A DNA stretch of 64,000 nucleotides, from positions 1 to 64,000 of the forward strand of contig JAIQZU010000081.1 of the NCBI GenBank assembly GCA_021776915.1, read 5' to 3'. This DNA is from Candidatus Scalindua sp. (lineage in GTDB: Bacteria; Planctomycetota; Brocadiia; Brocadiales; Scalinduaceae). A model generated the notes under the pieces. That model saw only the letters and a program-made list of their open reading frames with translations, had not been told where the DNA came from and made no database searches. This document shows positions 35,225 through 44,517 of this stretch, piece after piece. The first letter of the stretch is position 1. Every line of letters begins with the position of its first letter. The position numbers and the translations under genes were made by a program.

Positions 35225-36185
35225 ATATTATTTGTTAGTACTATTTATTTTATTCTCTTCTTATTTTTCAGGGATTGAAATAGCTGTTTACTGTATCAAC
35301 CGTGTCAGATTACAGTATAAGGTAGACAGGGAAATAAGAAGCGCAAAAATTATCAAGAGATTATTAGAAGATCCACAATCTCTGATATGCACAATATTAA
35401 TCGGCAATAATATTATGAATTACCTGGCCGCTGCAACGTTTACAAATATCATGTCAAAAAATATGTCTCAAGCTAATCCGGAACTGGTCGCAACCTTGGT
35501 CATGGCTCCAATTATGCTGGTTTTTGCAGAGGTTATGCCGAAGAATATTTGCCAGAGAAGGGCAGACACATTTCTTTACACCGCATCGTCAAGTGTCAAA
35601 TTCTTTTCACAACTATTCCTTCCTTTAGTGTACGTTTTGAAAGGTGCGAATAAAATTCCACAACTATTTCTAAAAAATGTGAGTAAAAGGACAACGATTT
35701 TTACACCGTACAGGTTGGGATTTTTCATAAGGGAAGGGGTTGAAGAAGGAATCATTTCCGGCTATCAGGATATGATGGCAAGAAATATTATGAAGCTTGG
35801 AAGTATCCCGATAATGAAAATAATGATACCGCTTAAAAAGACAACCCTGGTCTCACACGATGCAAGTGCCGAACAAATAAGGGTTATCGCAAAAAATGTA
35901 AGGTTTTCAAGGATTCCTGTTTTTAAAGGTTTGAAAAGTAATATCATTGGTGTAATAAACTTATTCGATTTTTTGAGTGTTGGTACGGAAAAGTCAACAG
36001 TAAGCGACTTCTTAAAAGATACCGAATGCCTTAACGCGGAAACACTTATAGACGATGCACTGGTAAGAATGCAAAAGACAAAACAGCGAATAGCGATTGT
36101 TATCAATAAAGATAATGAATCAATAGGGATAGTAACGATAAAAGATCTCGTGGAAGAGATTGTTGGAGAGCTAATGGCATGGTAA
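35217..36185 (+). CDS. CNNM-family membrane protein without CorC domain
   Basis: 322 residues, overlapping the previous gene by eight bases. It repeats the DUF21 plus CBS plan (YYLLVLFILFSSYFSGIEIAVYCINR, LVFAEVMPKNICQRR, KIMIPLKKT, IAIVINKDNESIGIVTIKDLVEEIVGEL) and stops after the CBS pair. The second protein is clearly diverged from the first, so this is an old duplication. Two-gene CNNM pairs may form heterodimers; that is inference here. The last helix of the membrane domain and the CBS region are intact. Confidence 0.85.
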   Translation: MTEYYLLVLFILFSSYFSGIEIAVYCINRVRLQYKVDREIRSAKIIKRLLEDPQSLICTILIGNNIMNYLAAATFTNIMSKNMSQANPELVATLVMAPIMLVFAEVMPKNICQRRADTFLYTASSSVKFFSQLFLPLVYVLKGANKIPQLFLKNVSKRTTIFTPYRLGFFIREGVEEGIISGYQDMMARNIMKLGSIPIMKIMIPLKKTTLVSHDASAEQIRVIAKNVRFSRIPVFKGLKSNIIGVINLFDFLSVGTEKSTVSDFLKDTECLNAETLIDDALVRMQKTKQRIAIVINKDNESIGIVTIKDLVEEIVGELMAW

Positions 36186-36244
36186 AGATAAGTATTACAA
36201 AGAAATAAATTGACAAATCTTTTTTTTAACAATATAACTTGAGC

Positions 36245-36269
36245 TTGTTGCAAAGTTAGTCAAGAATAG
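36245..36269. promoter_or_regulatory. Left arm of perfect 25-bp inverted repeat around the Rrf2 gene
   Basis: This 25-base sequence (starts TTGTTGCAAAGTTAG, ends CAAGAATAG) is the exact reverse complement of 36821-36845. It lies about 90 bases upstream of the Rrf2 gene; the matching arm lies upstream of the SLC13 gene. Such placement suggests operators for a common regulator, or the ends of a small mobile unit. Confidence 0.6.
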
Positions 36270-36358
36270 GTATTTTTATAAAATAACGCATTGGTAGGGG
36301 TTTAAAATTTTAAACCCTACTTGATTGTTATTAACATATTATATCCGTATAACTTATA

Positions 36359-36811
36359 ATGAAACTGTCCAGTAAAACAGAATACGCAATACTTGCGCTC
36401 TTAGAGTTGGGACAAAGACATGACAAAGGATTAGTTTTAAGTAGAGAGATAGCAAGTAGCAGGGATATTCCTGAATCATTTGTTGAGAGAATACTGTTAA
36501 CGCTGAAAAACGGCGGTGTGATAGTCAGTGTTAGAGGGGCAAATGGCGGACATTGTCTCGCCAGAGACCCTGGCGAAATAAGTGTCAGGGAGATAATAGA
36601 GTTATTTGAGGGGTCCCTGGCGCCAATTGACTGCGTAAATGAGAGAATATCATCTCTCTCTGCATGCTGCTCAATTGAGTCCTCATGCGTGTTAAAGGAT
36701 TTATGGCAGAAAATGTACGATGCAATGTTAGCAAGTATAGAAAATATAATGATTAAGGACCTTGTAACACAGGAAAGGTCTCAAAAAGAAGGTACAATGT
36801 ACCACATATAA
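36359..36811 (+). CDS. Rrf2-family transcriptional regulator
   Basis: 150 residues. The N-terminal winged helix is typical (MKLSSKTEYAILALLELG, IPESFVERILLTLKNGGVI, SVRGANGGHCLARDP). A cysteine cluster follows: Cys92, 103, 104 and 110 (DCVNER, ACCSIESSC), as in Rrf2 proteins that bind a [2Fe-2S] cluster or sense thiols and cysteine metabolites. It is followed by a sulfate-type transporter and AprA/AprB-like enzymes, so control of sulfur uptake, similar to CymR, is a reasonable inference. The gene is bracketed by a perfect 25-bp inverted repeat. Confidence 0.88.
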   Translation: MKLSSKTEYAILALLELGQRHDKGLVLSREIASSRDIPESFVERILLTLKNGGVIVSVRGANGGHCLARDPGEISVREIIELFEGSLAPIDCVNERISSLSACCSIESSCVLKDLWQKMYDAMLASIENIMIKDLVTQERSQKEGTMYHI

Positions 36812-36820
36812 ATTTTTCAT

Positions 36821-36845
36821 CTATTCTTGACTAACTTTGCAACAA
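36821..36845. promoter_or_regulatory. Right arm of perfect 25-bp inverted repeat
   Basis: Exact reverse complement of 36245-36269. It begins ten bases after the Rrf2 stop codon and ends just before the GTG start of the SLC13 transporter, so it could be an operator for that gene or part of a terminator stem. Confidence 0.6.
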
Positions 36846-36849
36846 AGTA

Positions 36850-38277
36850 GTGTATTTAAAATTGTGGGGAAGAAAATTGGATTCATCCTATCTGACAAAA
36901 AACTATAGATATATCATTCTATTAATTGCCATATTTTTGTTTGGCTTGATAGTTTATATTCCTACACCAGAAGGGCTTACTGATGAGGGGAAAAAGGCTT
37001 TGGCTATATTTATACTCTGTGTTATTTTCTGGATTAGCCAAGTGATACCATTGATGATAACAAGCCTTCTTGCCATCATACTTTTCCCATTAATGGGAGT
37101 ATTACCGGCAAGCAAAACTTACTCTCTTTTCGGCAATCAGGCTGTGTTCTTTATTCTGGGGGCTTTTATTTTAGCATCTTCGGTTACAAGGACAGGTTTA
37201 AGTAATCGAATAGCATTGATATTCTTGAAATGGTTTGGACAATCGCCGAAGATATTGCTTCTGGGTGTTATTACGTTGTCTGCATTTTTTTCATTCTGGA
37301 TGTCAGAACATGCTGTGGCCGCCATGATGTTTCCAATTGTTGTAGCTATTTCTGCGAGCCTGGAGCTAAAACCGACAGAAAGCAATTATGGTAAGGCACT
37401 GTTTTTAGGGATGGCGTGGGGATGTGTTATAGGAGGAGTGGCGACGTTCCTTGGCGGCGCAAGAGCACCTTTGGCAGTTGGTATACTTCAGGATGCTACA
37501 GGTGAATCTATTGACTTCATTAAATGGGCCCTGGCAGCTTTGCCAACGGTTATAGCAATGCTGGCCGTCACGTATTTGTTGTTAATTCTCCTCTTTCCTG
37601 CAGAAATAAAAGATGTAAAAAGAGCACGAACACTTTTAATTAATAGAACTGCATGCATAGGGAGAATGAAACGGGATGAATGGTCTATAGGGATTCTGAT
37701 GATTTTAACGATATTTTCGTGGATTTGCTTCGGAGAGAGATTTGGTTTGGCTAATATTGCATTGGCAGCGGTTGTTATTGCCTTTGTTTTCAAGCTGGTG
37801 CGATGGAAGGAAGTGGAGGAAGATGTAAACTGGGGCCTGATACTTATGTACGGGGGTGCAATATGCCTTGGTTTTGCTATGGGAAAGACAGGCGCAACCC
37901 ATTGGTTGGTAGATATAACCATTTCAGGATCAATCCAATCACCATTTATTTTAATCATGATGATATCGCTTATTGCGATTTTTTTGACCGAGGCCGTAAG
38001 CAATACTGCAGTTGTTGCGCTCTTGATGCCAATAACGATAGGACTTGCAATAGATTTTTCGATAAATCCCGTAATTACTACATTAGCCGTAGCTGTTCCA
38101 TCAGGTCTGGCCTTTATTCTGCCCATGAGTACTCCGGCAGTCGCTATTGCGTACTCATCAGGTTTCATTAAACCGGGCGATGCGTTTAAGGGAGGGATCA
38201 TACTTAATATTACGGCATGGATTTTATTCAATATTTTTGCTTATTTTTACTGGCCGATCCTGGGTCTTGGATTGTGA
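36850..38277 (+). CDS. SLC13/DASS-family anion transporter
   Basis: 475 residues with about 11-12 membrane helices. The two family re-entrant signatures are visible: FFSFWMSEHAVAAMMFPIV near residue 150-170 and LTEAVSNTAVVALLMP near 380-395, then VPSGLAFILPMSTPAVAIAYSSG. These proteins import sulfate or dicarboxylates, usually with Na+. The N-terminal start is a GTG without a clear site; TTG codons a little further in are alternatives. Its position between an Rrf2 regulator and AprA/B-like genes favours sulfate as substrate, but succinate-type uptake is not excluded. Confidence 0.85.
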   Translation: MYLKLWGRKLDSSYLTKNYRYIILLIAIFLFGLIVYIPTPEGLTDEGKKALAIFILCVIFWISQVIPLMITSLLAIILFPLMGVLPASKTYSLFGNQAVFFILGAFILASSVTRTGLSNRIALIFLKWFGQSPKILLLGVITLSAFFSFWMSEHAVAAMMFPIVVAISASLELKPTESNYGKALFLGMAWGCVIGGVATFLGGARAPLAVGILQDATGESIDFIKWALAALPTVIAMLAVTYLLLILLFPAEIKDVKRARTLLINRTACIGRMKRDEWSIGILMILTIFSWICFGERFGLANIALAAVVIAFVFKLVRWKEVEEDVNWGLILMYGGAICLGFAMGKTGATHWLVDITISGSIQSPFILIMMISLIAIFLTEAVSNTAVVALLMPITIGLAIDFSINPVITTLAVAVPSGLAFILPMSTPAVAIAYSSGFIKPGDAFKGGIILNITAWILFNIFAYFYWPILGLGL

Positions 38278-38307
38278 TTTATTTAATTAGGCCTTCGGCA
38301 ACTTTGT

Positions 38308-38434
38308 AAAAAGTGCCTAAAGTGAACTAAAGTTTCGGAAGCGCTTTCAGCGCGTATTATTTTATTAAAACTAATAGTGCCAAAGGCACAAACATTAACT
38401 TTAGCTCACTTCAAACATTAGACACTTTTAACTT
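38308..38434. repeat. Inverted-repeat element between the SLC13 and UspA genes
   Basis: The ends AAGTGCCTAA-AGTGAACTAAAG and CTTTAGCTCACTTC...TTAGACACTT pair imperfectly across about 125 bases. Inside are the hairpins GCGCTTTCAGCGC and GTGCC-AAA-GGCAC. Related phrases occur near 7050. Confidence 0.6.
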
Positions 38435-38453
38435 TTTGTGAGATTTGTGAATA

Positions 38454-38918
38454 ATGGACAAGATACTACTGATACTTTCAACTACAAGGAAATCTGATAA
38501 ATGCGTCAAGGAGGCAGTTGACATTGCAAGTAAAGAAAATGCCATGCTGATAATACTTTTTGTCGTTGATTATGAAGTACCACAGAAAATATTTGACAGT
38601 CTGACTGAGGAGGGATGGATTGGGGGGAAAACGACCGAGAATTTTTTTAATGCAGTTTTGGATGAATACACCGTTCAGGGGAAAGACAAGATTCTGGAGA
38701 TCGAAGAGGTGGCCAGGAAGATGGGTATTGATTACAAATCGATTGTCAAAAGAGGTACGTTTTTAGATGTGGCGCTATCTGTAGTCGAAAAAGAAGAGGT
38801 AAGCCTGATTATAGTTACAAGGCGGAAAAGGTCTAGTTTATCAAGATTCTTTTTCGGATCAGCAGTGGCAGAACTTAAAGAAAAGGTAACGTGTAAAGTC
38901 AGGATTATAGACGAATAA
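38454..38918 (+). CDS. Universal stress protein (UspA)-like
   Basis: 154 residues of the UspA fold: an N-terminal strand KILLILSTTRKSDKCVKEAVDIA, a middle helix region (KILEIEEVARKMGI), and IIVTRRKRSSLSRFFFGSAVAELKEKVTCKVRII at the end, where the family usually has G-x2-G-x9-G(S/T). Here the first glycines are changed to RRKRSSLSRFF-FGS, so ATP binding is uncertain. It ends at the first base of the AprA-like start codon and is clearly in the same operon. Its role with the sulfur enzymes is unknown. Confidence 0.75.
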   Translation: MDKILLILSTTRKSDKCVKEAVDIASKENAMLIILFVVDYEVPQKIFDSLTEEGWIGGKTTENFFNAVLDEYTVQGKDKILEIEEVARKMGIDYKSIVKRGTFLDVALSVVEKEEVSLIIVTRRKRSSLSRFFFGSAVAELKEKVTCKVRIIDE

Positions 38919-40624
38919 TGAAAGAAATCTCTACTGTAAAACTGGATACTGATATTTTGATTATTGGGGGAGGCGCTGCCGGTTGTATGGCGGCAATTGA
39001 AACGAAGAAACTTGATCAAAGTATTAAATGTATAGTTATGGAAAAAGCACACATTGAAAGAAGTGGTTGTCTTGCAATGGGACTCAATGCGATAAATGCC
39101 TATCTAAATGCTGACCAGACACCTGAGTCATATGTTGAGTACGTAAAAGATGAGTTTTTCGGCGTAATCAGAGAAGACCTGGTATACTCAATTGCAAAAG
39201 GCCTTAATGAGTCGGTCAAACAGGTCGAGGCGCTGGGCCTTCCAATTGAAAAAGATCAAAATGGTAGTTATGTGAGCAGGGGAAAGAGGAGTATAAGGAT
39301 TTATGGTGAGAGGCTGAAGCCGATTCTTGCCGCGGCCGTGTATCGTGCGGACGTAAAAGTTTTAAACAGGGTTGTCGCAACAAATTTTATTTTTGATGGC
39401 GAGAGGGTAAGAGGGGCATATGGATTTGGTAACAGGGACGGCAAGTTTTATGTTATTCATGCCAAAGCGGTAATAGTAACCACTGGCGGCGCTACGAGGC
39501 TTTATAAGCCAATAAAAACAGGCGACGCACGTAACACGACCTGGTATTGCCCATGGAATGTTGGCACGGGCTATGCAATGGGCATTCGTATTGGCGCCGA
39601 GATGACGAGTTTTGAAAACCGGTTTATCCCTCTTAGGGTTAAGGGAGTAAATGCCCCAACAGGCACAATAGGCCAGGGTTCAGATATAAGGCAAATGAAT
39701 GCTCATGGTGAAGAATACCTGGAGGAACGATATAAACATCTTGGAGGAAAGAGATGTTTATCACTCCATCGCTTATTGGCAACTTTACAAGAAGAGAGAG
39801 AAGGCAGAGGCCCATGCTACTTTGATACCAAAGACCTGAGTATTGAGGAAGAAAAGAAACTCAAGGAAGTTTATTTAAACATGAATCCTGCTATTGTTCT
39901 TTTATGGGCAAATGACGGATATAATCCGAGGAAACGGCCTGTGAAAATTGGAGGTATGGAGCCGGTCGTAATCGGAGGACATTGCCAGGCGGGTTATTGG
40001 ATTGACGGCGAGAGGAGGACAACCATAAGCGGCCTGTTTGCCGCCGGTGATGTAGCAGGCGGCGCTCCCAAGAAATATGTAAGCGGCGCCTGGGTTGAAG
40101 GAAAGATAGCGGCAAAGGCAGCTGTTGAAGAAGTTAAGGAAGTTGAGTTGCTGCATATTAATGGTGAAAAAATAAATAAAGAGAAAGAAAGAATACTGAG
40201 CTGCATGAATGGCAGGAAAGGAATATCTCCTGAAGAACTGGAAAGGAATCTTCAGGAGATAATGGACGAATATGCCGGTGGGGCAACGTCACATTACGAA
40301 TTGACAGAATCTAAACTGATTATTGCCAGGAAAAAACTTAAAGAATTAAAGGACGAGTTGCAACTCCTCAGCGCCGGGGATAAACATGAATTTGTTTCGT
40401 GCATGGAGCTAATCGACAGGTTTGATGTTGCAAAGGTTTTGATAGAACATCTTATCTATAGAAAGGAGACGCGCTGGCCGGTCTTTCAGACTCGCACAGA
40501 TTATCCTGAAAAAGACGATACAAACTGGCTGGGATTTGTTAATTCCGTTTATGATCCTGTAGAAGACAGAGTGAGAATTATCAAAAGGGCATTGAAAAAA
40601 GAAAATGAGTATCTTCATAGATAA
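38918..40624 (+). CDS. AprA-like FAD-dependent reductase (adenylylsulfate reductase alpha-like)
   Basis: 568 residues. The FAD site is IIGGGAAGCMAAIE (about 15-28). The sequence GDARNTTWYCPWNVGTGYAMG, the PTGTIGQGSDIRQMN segment and SGLFAAGDVAGGAPKKYVSGAWVEG match the AprA/fumarate reductase superfamily, closest to the AprA-like proteins some anaerobes use with a small ferredoxin partner. It overlaps the AprB-like gene by 20 bases. With the upstream transporter it could reduce adenylylsulfate to sulfite and AMP for assimilation. No ATP sulfurylase is in the window, so the substrate is inference. Confidence 0.78.
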   Translation: MKEISTVKLDTDILIIGGGAAGCMAAIETKKLDQSIKCIVMEKAHIERSGCLAMGLNAINAYLNADQTPESYVEYVKDEFFGVIREDLVYSIAKGLNESVKQVEALGLPIEKDQNGSYVSRGKRSIRIYGERLKPILAAAVYRADVKVLNRVVATNFIFDGERVRGAYGFGNRDGKFYVIHAKAVIVTTGGATRLYKPIKTGDARNTTWYCPWNVGTGYAMGIRIGAEMTSFENRFIPLRVKGVNAPTGTIGQGSDIRQMNAHGEEYLEERYKHLGGKRCLSLHRLLATLQEEREGRGPCYFDTKDLSIEEEKKLKEVYLNMNPAIVLLWANDGYNPRKRPVKIGGMEPVVIGGHCQAGYWIDGERRTTISGLFAAGDVAGGAPKKYVSGAWVEGKIAAKAAVEEVKEVELLHINGEKINKEKERILSCMNGRKGISPEELERNLQEIMDEYAGGATSHYELTESKLIIARKKLKELKDELQLLSAGDKHEFVSCMELIDRFDVAKVLIEHLIYRKETRWPVFQTRTDYPEKDDTNWLGFVNSVYDPVEDRVRIIKRALKKENEYLHR

Positions 40625-40937
40625 AAACGTGTGTAATGGATGTGGGCAGATGAAAGAAACACTTTGTGAGAGGATCTGCCCAGGTGATTTATTGTTCCGT
40701 AATGCGGAACACAAGGCTGAGATCAGGTCCCAGTCAGATTGCTGGACATGCGGAGCATGTGTGAAGGCATGCCCGGTTCAGGCGATAGATTTAAAATTGC
40801 CATCACAAATACTAAAAAGTAACGTTTCTCTCAGGGCGCAGTGTAAAAAACAGTATACCGTCTGGGAAATCAGAAACGAAAACGGCACTAAAGAGGAGTT
40901 TATAATTCCTGCGACTACAGGAAACGGAGTAGAGTAA
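40605..40937 (+). CDS. AprB-like two-[4Fe-4S] ferredoxin subunit
   Basis: 110 residues. Two cluster motifs are intact: Cys10, 13, 21, 25 (CNGCGQ...CERICP) and Cys46, 49, 52, 56 (CWTCGACVKACP). This spacing matches the beta subunit of adenylylsulfate reductase, which passes electrons to the FAD of the alpha subunit. The tail after the second motif is about 50 residues and strand-rich, shorter than the long tail of dissimilatory AprB. It overlaps the AprA-like gene and ends the operon. Confidence 0.8.
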   Translation: MSIFIDKNVCNGCGQMKETLCERICPGDLLFRNAEHKAEIRSQSDCWTCGACVKACPVQAIDLKLPSQILKSNVSLRAQCKKQYTVWEIRNENGTKEEFIIPATTGNGVE

Positions 40938-41024
40938 AGTGAGGACAAAAAACATTCTACCCCTGTCAATTCGCAGGTGAACATAAATACGCAAATCACA
41001 AAATAGACAGTGCAGATATTTAAC

Positions 41025-41142
41025 TTATACTCATCTCAAAATGTTTTTTGTAAAAATCCAAAAACAATTTTGAGATGAGTATAACTGCAACCAAGATTTG
41101 GTTTTTTGAAAAGCCAAAAACCAAACCGGTTTTAGTATATTA
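41025..41142. repeat. Repeat family E (copy 1)
   Basis: Two adjoining palindromes: TATACTCATCTCAAAAT with ATTTTGAGATGAGTATA (about 41026-41083), and TTTGGTTTTTTG with CCAAAAACCAAA (to 41127), ending CCGGTTTTAGTATATT. A second copy is inverted at 44717-44887, and a partial one lies at about 24940-24958. Confidence 0.8.
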
Positions 41143-41275
41143 ACCACCTGCAAATCAGGTAAATTAAAGTTACTCCTACAGCAGTAATAGTTATCGCCCT
41201 CAAGAATTTCCAGATAGCCGTAGCCCATTCATTGGAGTCTGAAGCTCCCTTTGTAGTCACTTTCGTTCCTTCCAT
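41132..41275 (-). CDS. Small single-helix membrane protein (47 residues)
   Basis: Starts MEGTKVTTKGASDSNEW, then a membrane helix (about residues 21-43, FLRAITITAVGVTLIYLI), ending RWLIY. The gene lies 17 bases after the S41 protease stop on the same strand, so it may be part of that transcript. The stop codon comes from the edge of repeat E. There is no clear ribosome-binding site. Function unknown. Confidence 0.45.
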   Translation of the reverse strand: MEGTKVTTKGASDSNEWATAIWKFLRAITITAVGVTLIYLICRWLIY

Positions 41276-41292
41276 TTTGTATTATACACTTG

Positions 41293-44200
41293 TTATGATT
41301 TGTCTTTTTCCGAGGAAACTGTTTTTATAACTTCCGGGGAAGGGATTTTTGTGACGACAAATGATTCTGTTGTTAGCAAATCCTGATCGTCTCTGGTGAC
41401 TATGGAGATAATATTTGGACCATCTTCCAGTGGAATATCGCTGGCAAAAGAGAGGTGTGATTTATCTGTTTCAGACGCCTCTCTATTAGACCGATAAAAT
41501 ACCTTATCATCATTTACAAGGATGTAGACATATTTTATTTTATTGTCATCTCTGGCGGTACCGGAGAGAGATATATACTCCTGTCTGAATGTTTCATGCG
41601 GGTCTTGTGTGTCAAGTTCTATTTGTGGAGGAACGTTTTGTAAAAAGAGTTCCAACACCGCTTGTTGACTAGATTCAGCAAGCGTGCTGATTTCTACATT
41701 GCCGGAAGGTATCCATCCGAATCTGCCTTCCGGCATTCGCACGCGACACCACGTCCACGTCTGCGTTTCTTTATCAGCTATAAGAATAGTTCCATTACTT
41801 GCATAGGCTATAATGGGAGTTGAGAGAGATTTTCCGTTGTAAATAGGAACATAATTATCAGTTACTTTAAGAACCTTGTCTGTTAATTGTATTTTCCCGC
41901 CATTATTATTCTGGTCTACATTAAATTCCAATTTACCGGAAATACGGGTGCCAAAAGTGGTATCTGCAATAGTTATATCAACAGAAAAACTGTCCGCTTC
42001 CAGAGTATCTCTTACCGAAAGTTTTAACTTAAAGGATTTTGATTCTCCAGGCAGTAATTCTCCTAATTCCATTTTGCCTTTTTCTATAAAGACTTCTTTA
42101 TGGTTCAAATCTCTCAGGGCAATAATATTTTTTTCTGATGTGCCCTTGCCGATATTTTTAACAAAGAGTACAAGGTCTACGACTTCCCCTTTTTGTACTA
42201 TTCCATCTCCGTTTCCTGTCAGCCCCTCACCCTCATCAATTATCTGATATGAATATGAAAAAGCAGGCTTGGGTTGAGCGTCAATTGATATTGCAATTTT
42301 TATGTCTTCAGGATCATGTTCGTTAAATTCAGAAAATTTAACGAGAAGCTCGTCTTTTCTGCTTAGAGAGTTTTGCGGAATTTTGATTGTTTTAGAAGAT
42401 GTTTTTGTCATACCGGGTTCTATCCTGCCAAAAACAAACTCGTGCCTGTCCAGGAGAAGGTTCTTGGATTCTGTTATACCTCTCAATTGGTATAAAGTGC
42501 CTTCGCTATTATTGGTGACGCTGATTTCTATTTTTAGCTCTTCCGATGCTTTAAGTTTTCCATTAGACGGAACAAGATGAAGTTTTGTGGTAACCGATGG
42601 GAGAGCGATTGTTTCCCCAGTAGACCAGTCAATGTCCAGAGTATTTAAAGCATCTGAAATTTTCACTTCTTCATCATTTTTGAAATCTTCGAATATTGGT
42701 TTTAACTGGCTCAGGAGATCGTCGTTATTATCGTAAGAAGGGGTATTAAGGATAATTTTTTTAGCGAATTGCACATGTGTATCTTTCTCCAGGTCCGGTA
42801 TTTTATAGTAATTTTCTTCTTTTTCTTTTTGTTCTTCTTTTTCGCTATCAGTATCAGCAAAGGATAGATATTTAATCTCTTCATAAGGTAATGTTGCTTC
42901 TGAATGTTCATCTAAGTGTTTTTTTAAATCTTTTTCTCTGAAGTGCTTGCTTTCATTGAATAAGATAATTTCATCTGCTGATACTTGTGATTGTGCAAGT
43001 AAGATATCAGGAGTAATACCCACAGACTGTATATCAGTAAAGTTTGGAGTCAGGTACTTTCCTACCGTAAGTTTTAGCGCCGCTCCATTCGTCAGGTCGA
43101 CCAGCTGCTGTATAGAACCCTTCCCGAAACTGGTATCACCGATAAGAATAGCCCGATTATTATCTTTCAGGGCGCCTGCAACTATTTCTGCACCAGAGGC
43201 GCTTCCCGCATCAATAATTACAACTAGCGGGCTTTTTGCAAGATCTTTAGAAGACTTTTTAGCCTTTTGGATTTTTTGTTTACCCATCGGTTCTACCGTT
43301 ACTACAATCATTCCTGAAGAAAGAAACTTGTCTGCAACGCCTATTGCCTGACCTAACAAACCTCCGGAGTTATTTCGAAGATCTAAAATGATCCCTTTTA
43401 ATGTTCCGCTTTCTGCTGTGAGTTCCGCAATTCTTTCTTCTAAAGATTGTGATGTATCCTCCTGGAAATTTCTTATCTTTATGTATCCTATGTTACCGTC
43501 AACTAATTTTGAGTCCACGGTGGGTATTGCAATAATTTCCCTTATCAGTGTGACTGTTTTGTTGGTTTGTGATTTTTTGATTTCCACTATCAGAATAACA
43601 GAGGTAGAAGGGTCGCCTCTGAGTTTGCTGACAGCCTCTTGTAACGACATGTTTATGGTTGAATCTTCGTCAATTGCAATAATCTTATCTCCTGATTTAA
43701 GGCCCGCTCTGAATGCAGGGGTTCCTTCAATAGGGGAAATCACGGTTAGTATTCCATCTCTCAGACCAACTACCATACCGAGCCCGCCAAATTTGCCTGT
43801 AGTTCCTATTTTAAACTCTGTAAAATCTTTAGGCGGGAAGACAACGGAATGTGGATCTAATTGTGCAAGCATACCGTTAATTGCCGCGTATTCAATATCT
43901 TCAGCTTTGATTTCGTGATATTTGTTTTCGTTTACAAAATGCAGAACATCGTTTAAGGTATTGTATAATTCACCCAATTGCCGCATTCGTGAAATGTCGA
44001 TTGTTTTAGAAGTTTTATCAACCAGAATTTCTATTTCTTCTGATTCGTCATTTACGTTAACCTGCACTTCAGGAATTATCCTTTCGAGCCAGGAAAGTGA
44101 TTCTTTCAGCATCTCTTTCGGCTTTATTCTGTCAGGTTCAACGTAAAATCTATTTAAATACGAACAAACAATACCAACCAGACGAAACTTGTGTTCTTCC

Positions 44201-44328
44201 TTTTCCTGATTAATCTCTTCATTAAAATGTTTGTTAAGTGAACTGCCATGCGATATGGCGAAGAAGATAACTATCAGGGGTACGAAAAGAAAGATTATGA
44301 GTTTATAAAGATGTTTTCTCTTATGCAT
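41293..44328 (-). CDS. S41 C-terminal processing peptidase with extended extracytoplasmic tail
   Basis: 1011 residues, much longer than a standard CtpA (about 400-450). An N-terminal membrane anchor (about 9-28) is followed by a helical region, a PDZ domain (about 175-260, FGGLGMVVGLRDGILTVISP), and the protease core: LDLRNNSGGLL, DAGSASGAEIVAGAL (Ser near 376-378) and GDTSFGKGSIQQL (Lys403). The Ser-Lys dyad is intact. Residues about 430-1011 form an added tail with several Ig-like or CARDB-like beta domains (LRDLNHKEVFIEKGKME, GELLPGESKSFKLKL) and an SH3-like piece (GRFGWIPSGNVEIS). A cell-surface or periplasmic protease acting on envelope proteins is likely. Confidence 0.85.
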   Translation of the reverse strand: MHKRKHLYKLIIFLFVPLIVIFFAISHGSSLNKHFNEEINQEKEEHKFRLVGIVCSYLNRFYVEPDRIKPKEMLKESLSWLERIIPEVQVNVNDESEEIEILVDKTSKTIDISRMRQLGELYNTLNDVLHFVNENKYHEIKAEDIEYAAINGMLAQLDPHSVVFPPKDFTEFKIGTTGKFGGLGMVVGLRDGILTVISPIEGTPAFRAGLKSGDKIIAIDEDSTINMSLQEAVSKLRGDPSTSVILIVEIKKSQTNKTVTLIREIIAIPTVDSKLVDGNIGYIKIRNFQEDTSQSLEERIAELTAESGTLKGIILDLRNNSGGLLGQAIGVADKFLSSGMIVVTVEPMGKQKIQKAKKSSKDLAKSPLVVIIDAGSASGAEIVAGALKDNNRAILIGDTSFGKGSIQQLVDLTNGAALKLTVGKYLTPNFTDIQSVGITPDILLAQSQVSADEIILFNESKHFREKDLKKHLDEHSEATLPYEEIKYLSFADTDSEKEEQKEKEENYYKIPDLEKDTHVQFAKKIILNTPSYDNNDDLLSQLKPIFEDFKNDEEVKISDALNTLDIDWSTGETIALPSVTTKLHLVPSNGKLKASEELKIEISVTNNSEGTLYQLRGITESKNLLLDRHEFVFGRIEPGMTKTSSKTIKIPQNSLSRKDELLVKFSEFNEHDPEDIKIAISIDAQPKPAFSYSYQIIDEGEGLTGNGDGIVQKGEVVDLVLFVKNIGKGTSEKNIIALRDLNHKEVFIEKGKMELGELLPGESKSFKLKLSVRDTLEADSFSVDITIADTTFGTRISGKLEFNVDQNNNGGKIQLTDKVLKVTDNYVPIYNGKSLSTPIIAYASNGTILIADKETQTWTWCRVRMPEGRFGWIPSGNVEISTLAESSQQAVLELFLQNVPPQIELDTQDPHETFRQEYISLSGTARDDNKIKYVYILVNDDKVFYRSNREASETDKSHLSFASDIPLEDGPNIISIVTRDDQDLLTTESFVVTKIPSPEVIKTVSSEKDKS

Positions 44329-44517
44329 TTTTAAAATTTACCTCGTTAAAACGTTCCTGGAAAGTGTTTGTTCAATTCTTTCCTTGTGCTTTTCTGTAAA
44401 CATAATATAAGCATGACTATTTGTTAAGTCAAGGATAAGTTGGATTCGGTGAAAGTAGATTCAAAAATTTATTGACATAATAATTCTTAATGCTAAACTT
44501 GATTCGCTCGAAAATAA

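Noticed and set aside
37488-38231. 247-codon open frame on the minus strand within the SLC13 gene
   Set aside because: It lies entirely opposite a convincing membrane transporter and lacks any recognisable domain.
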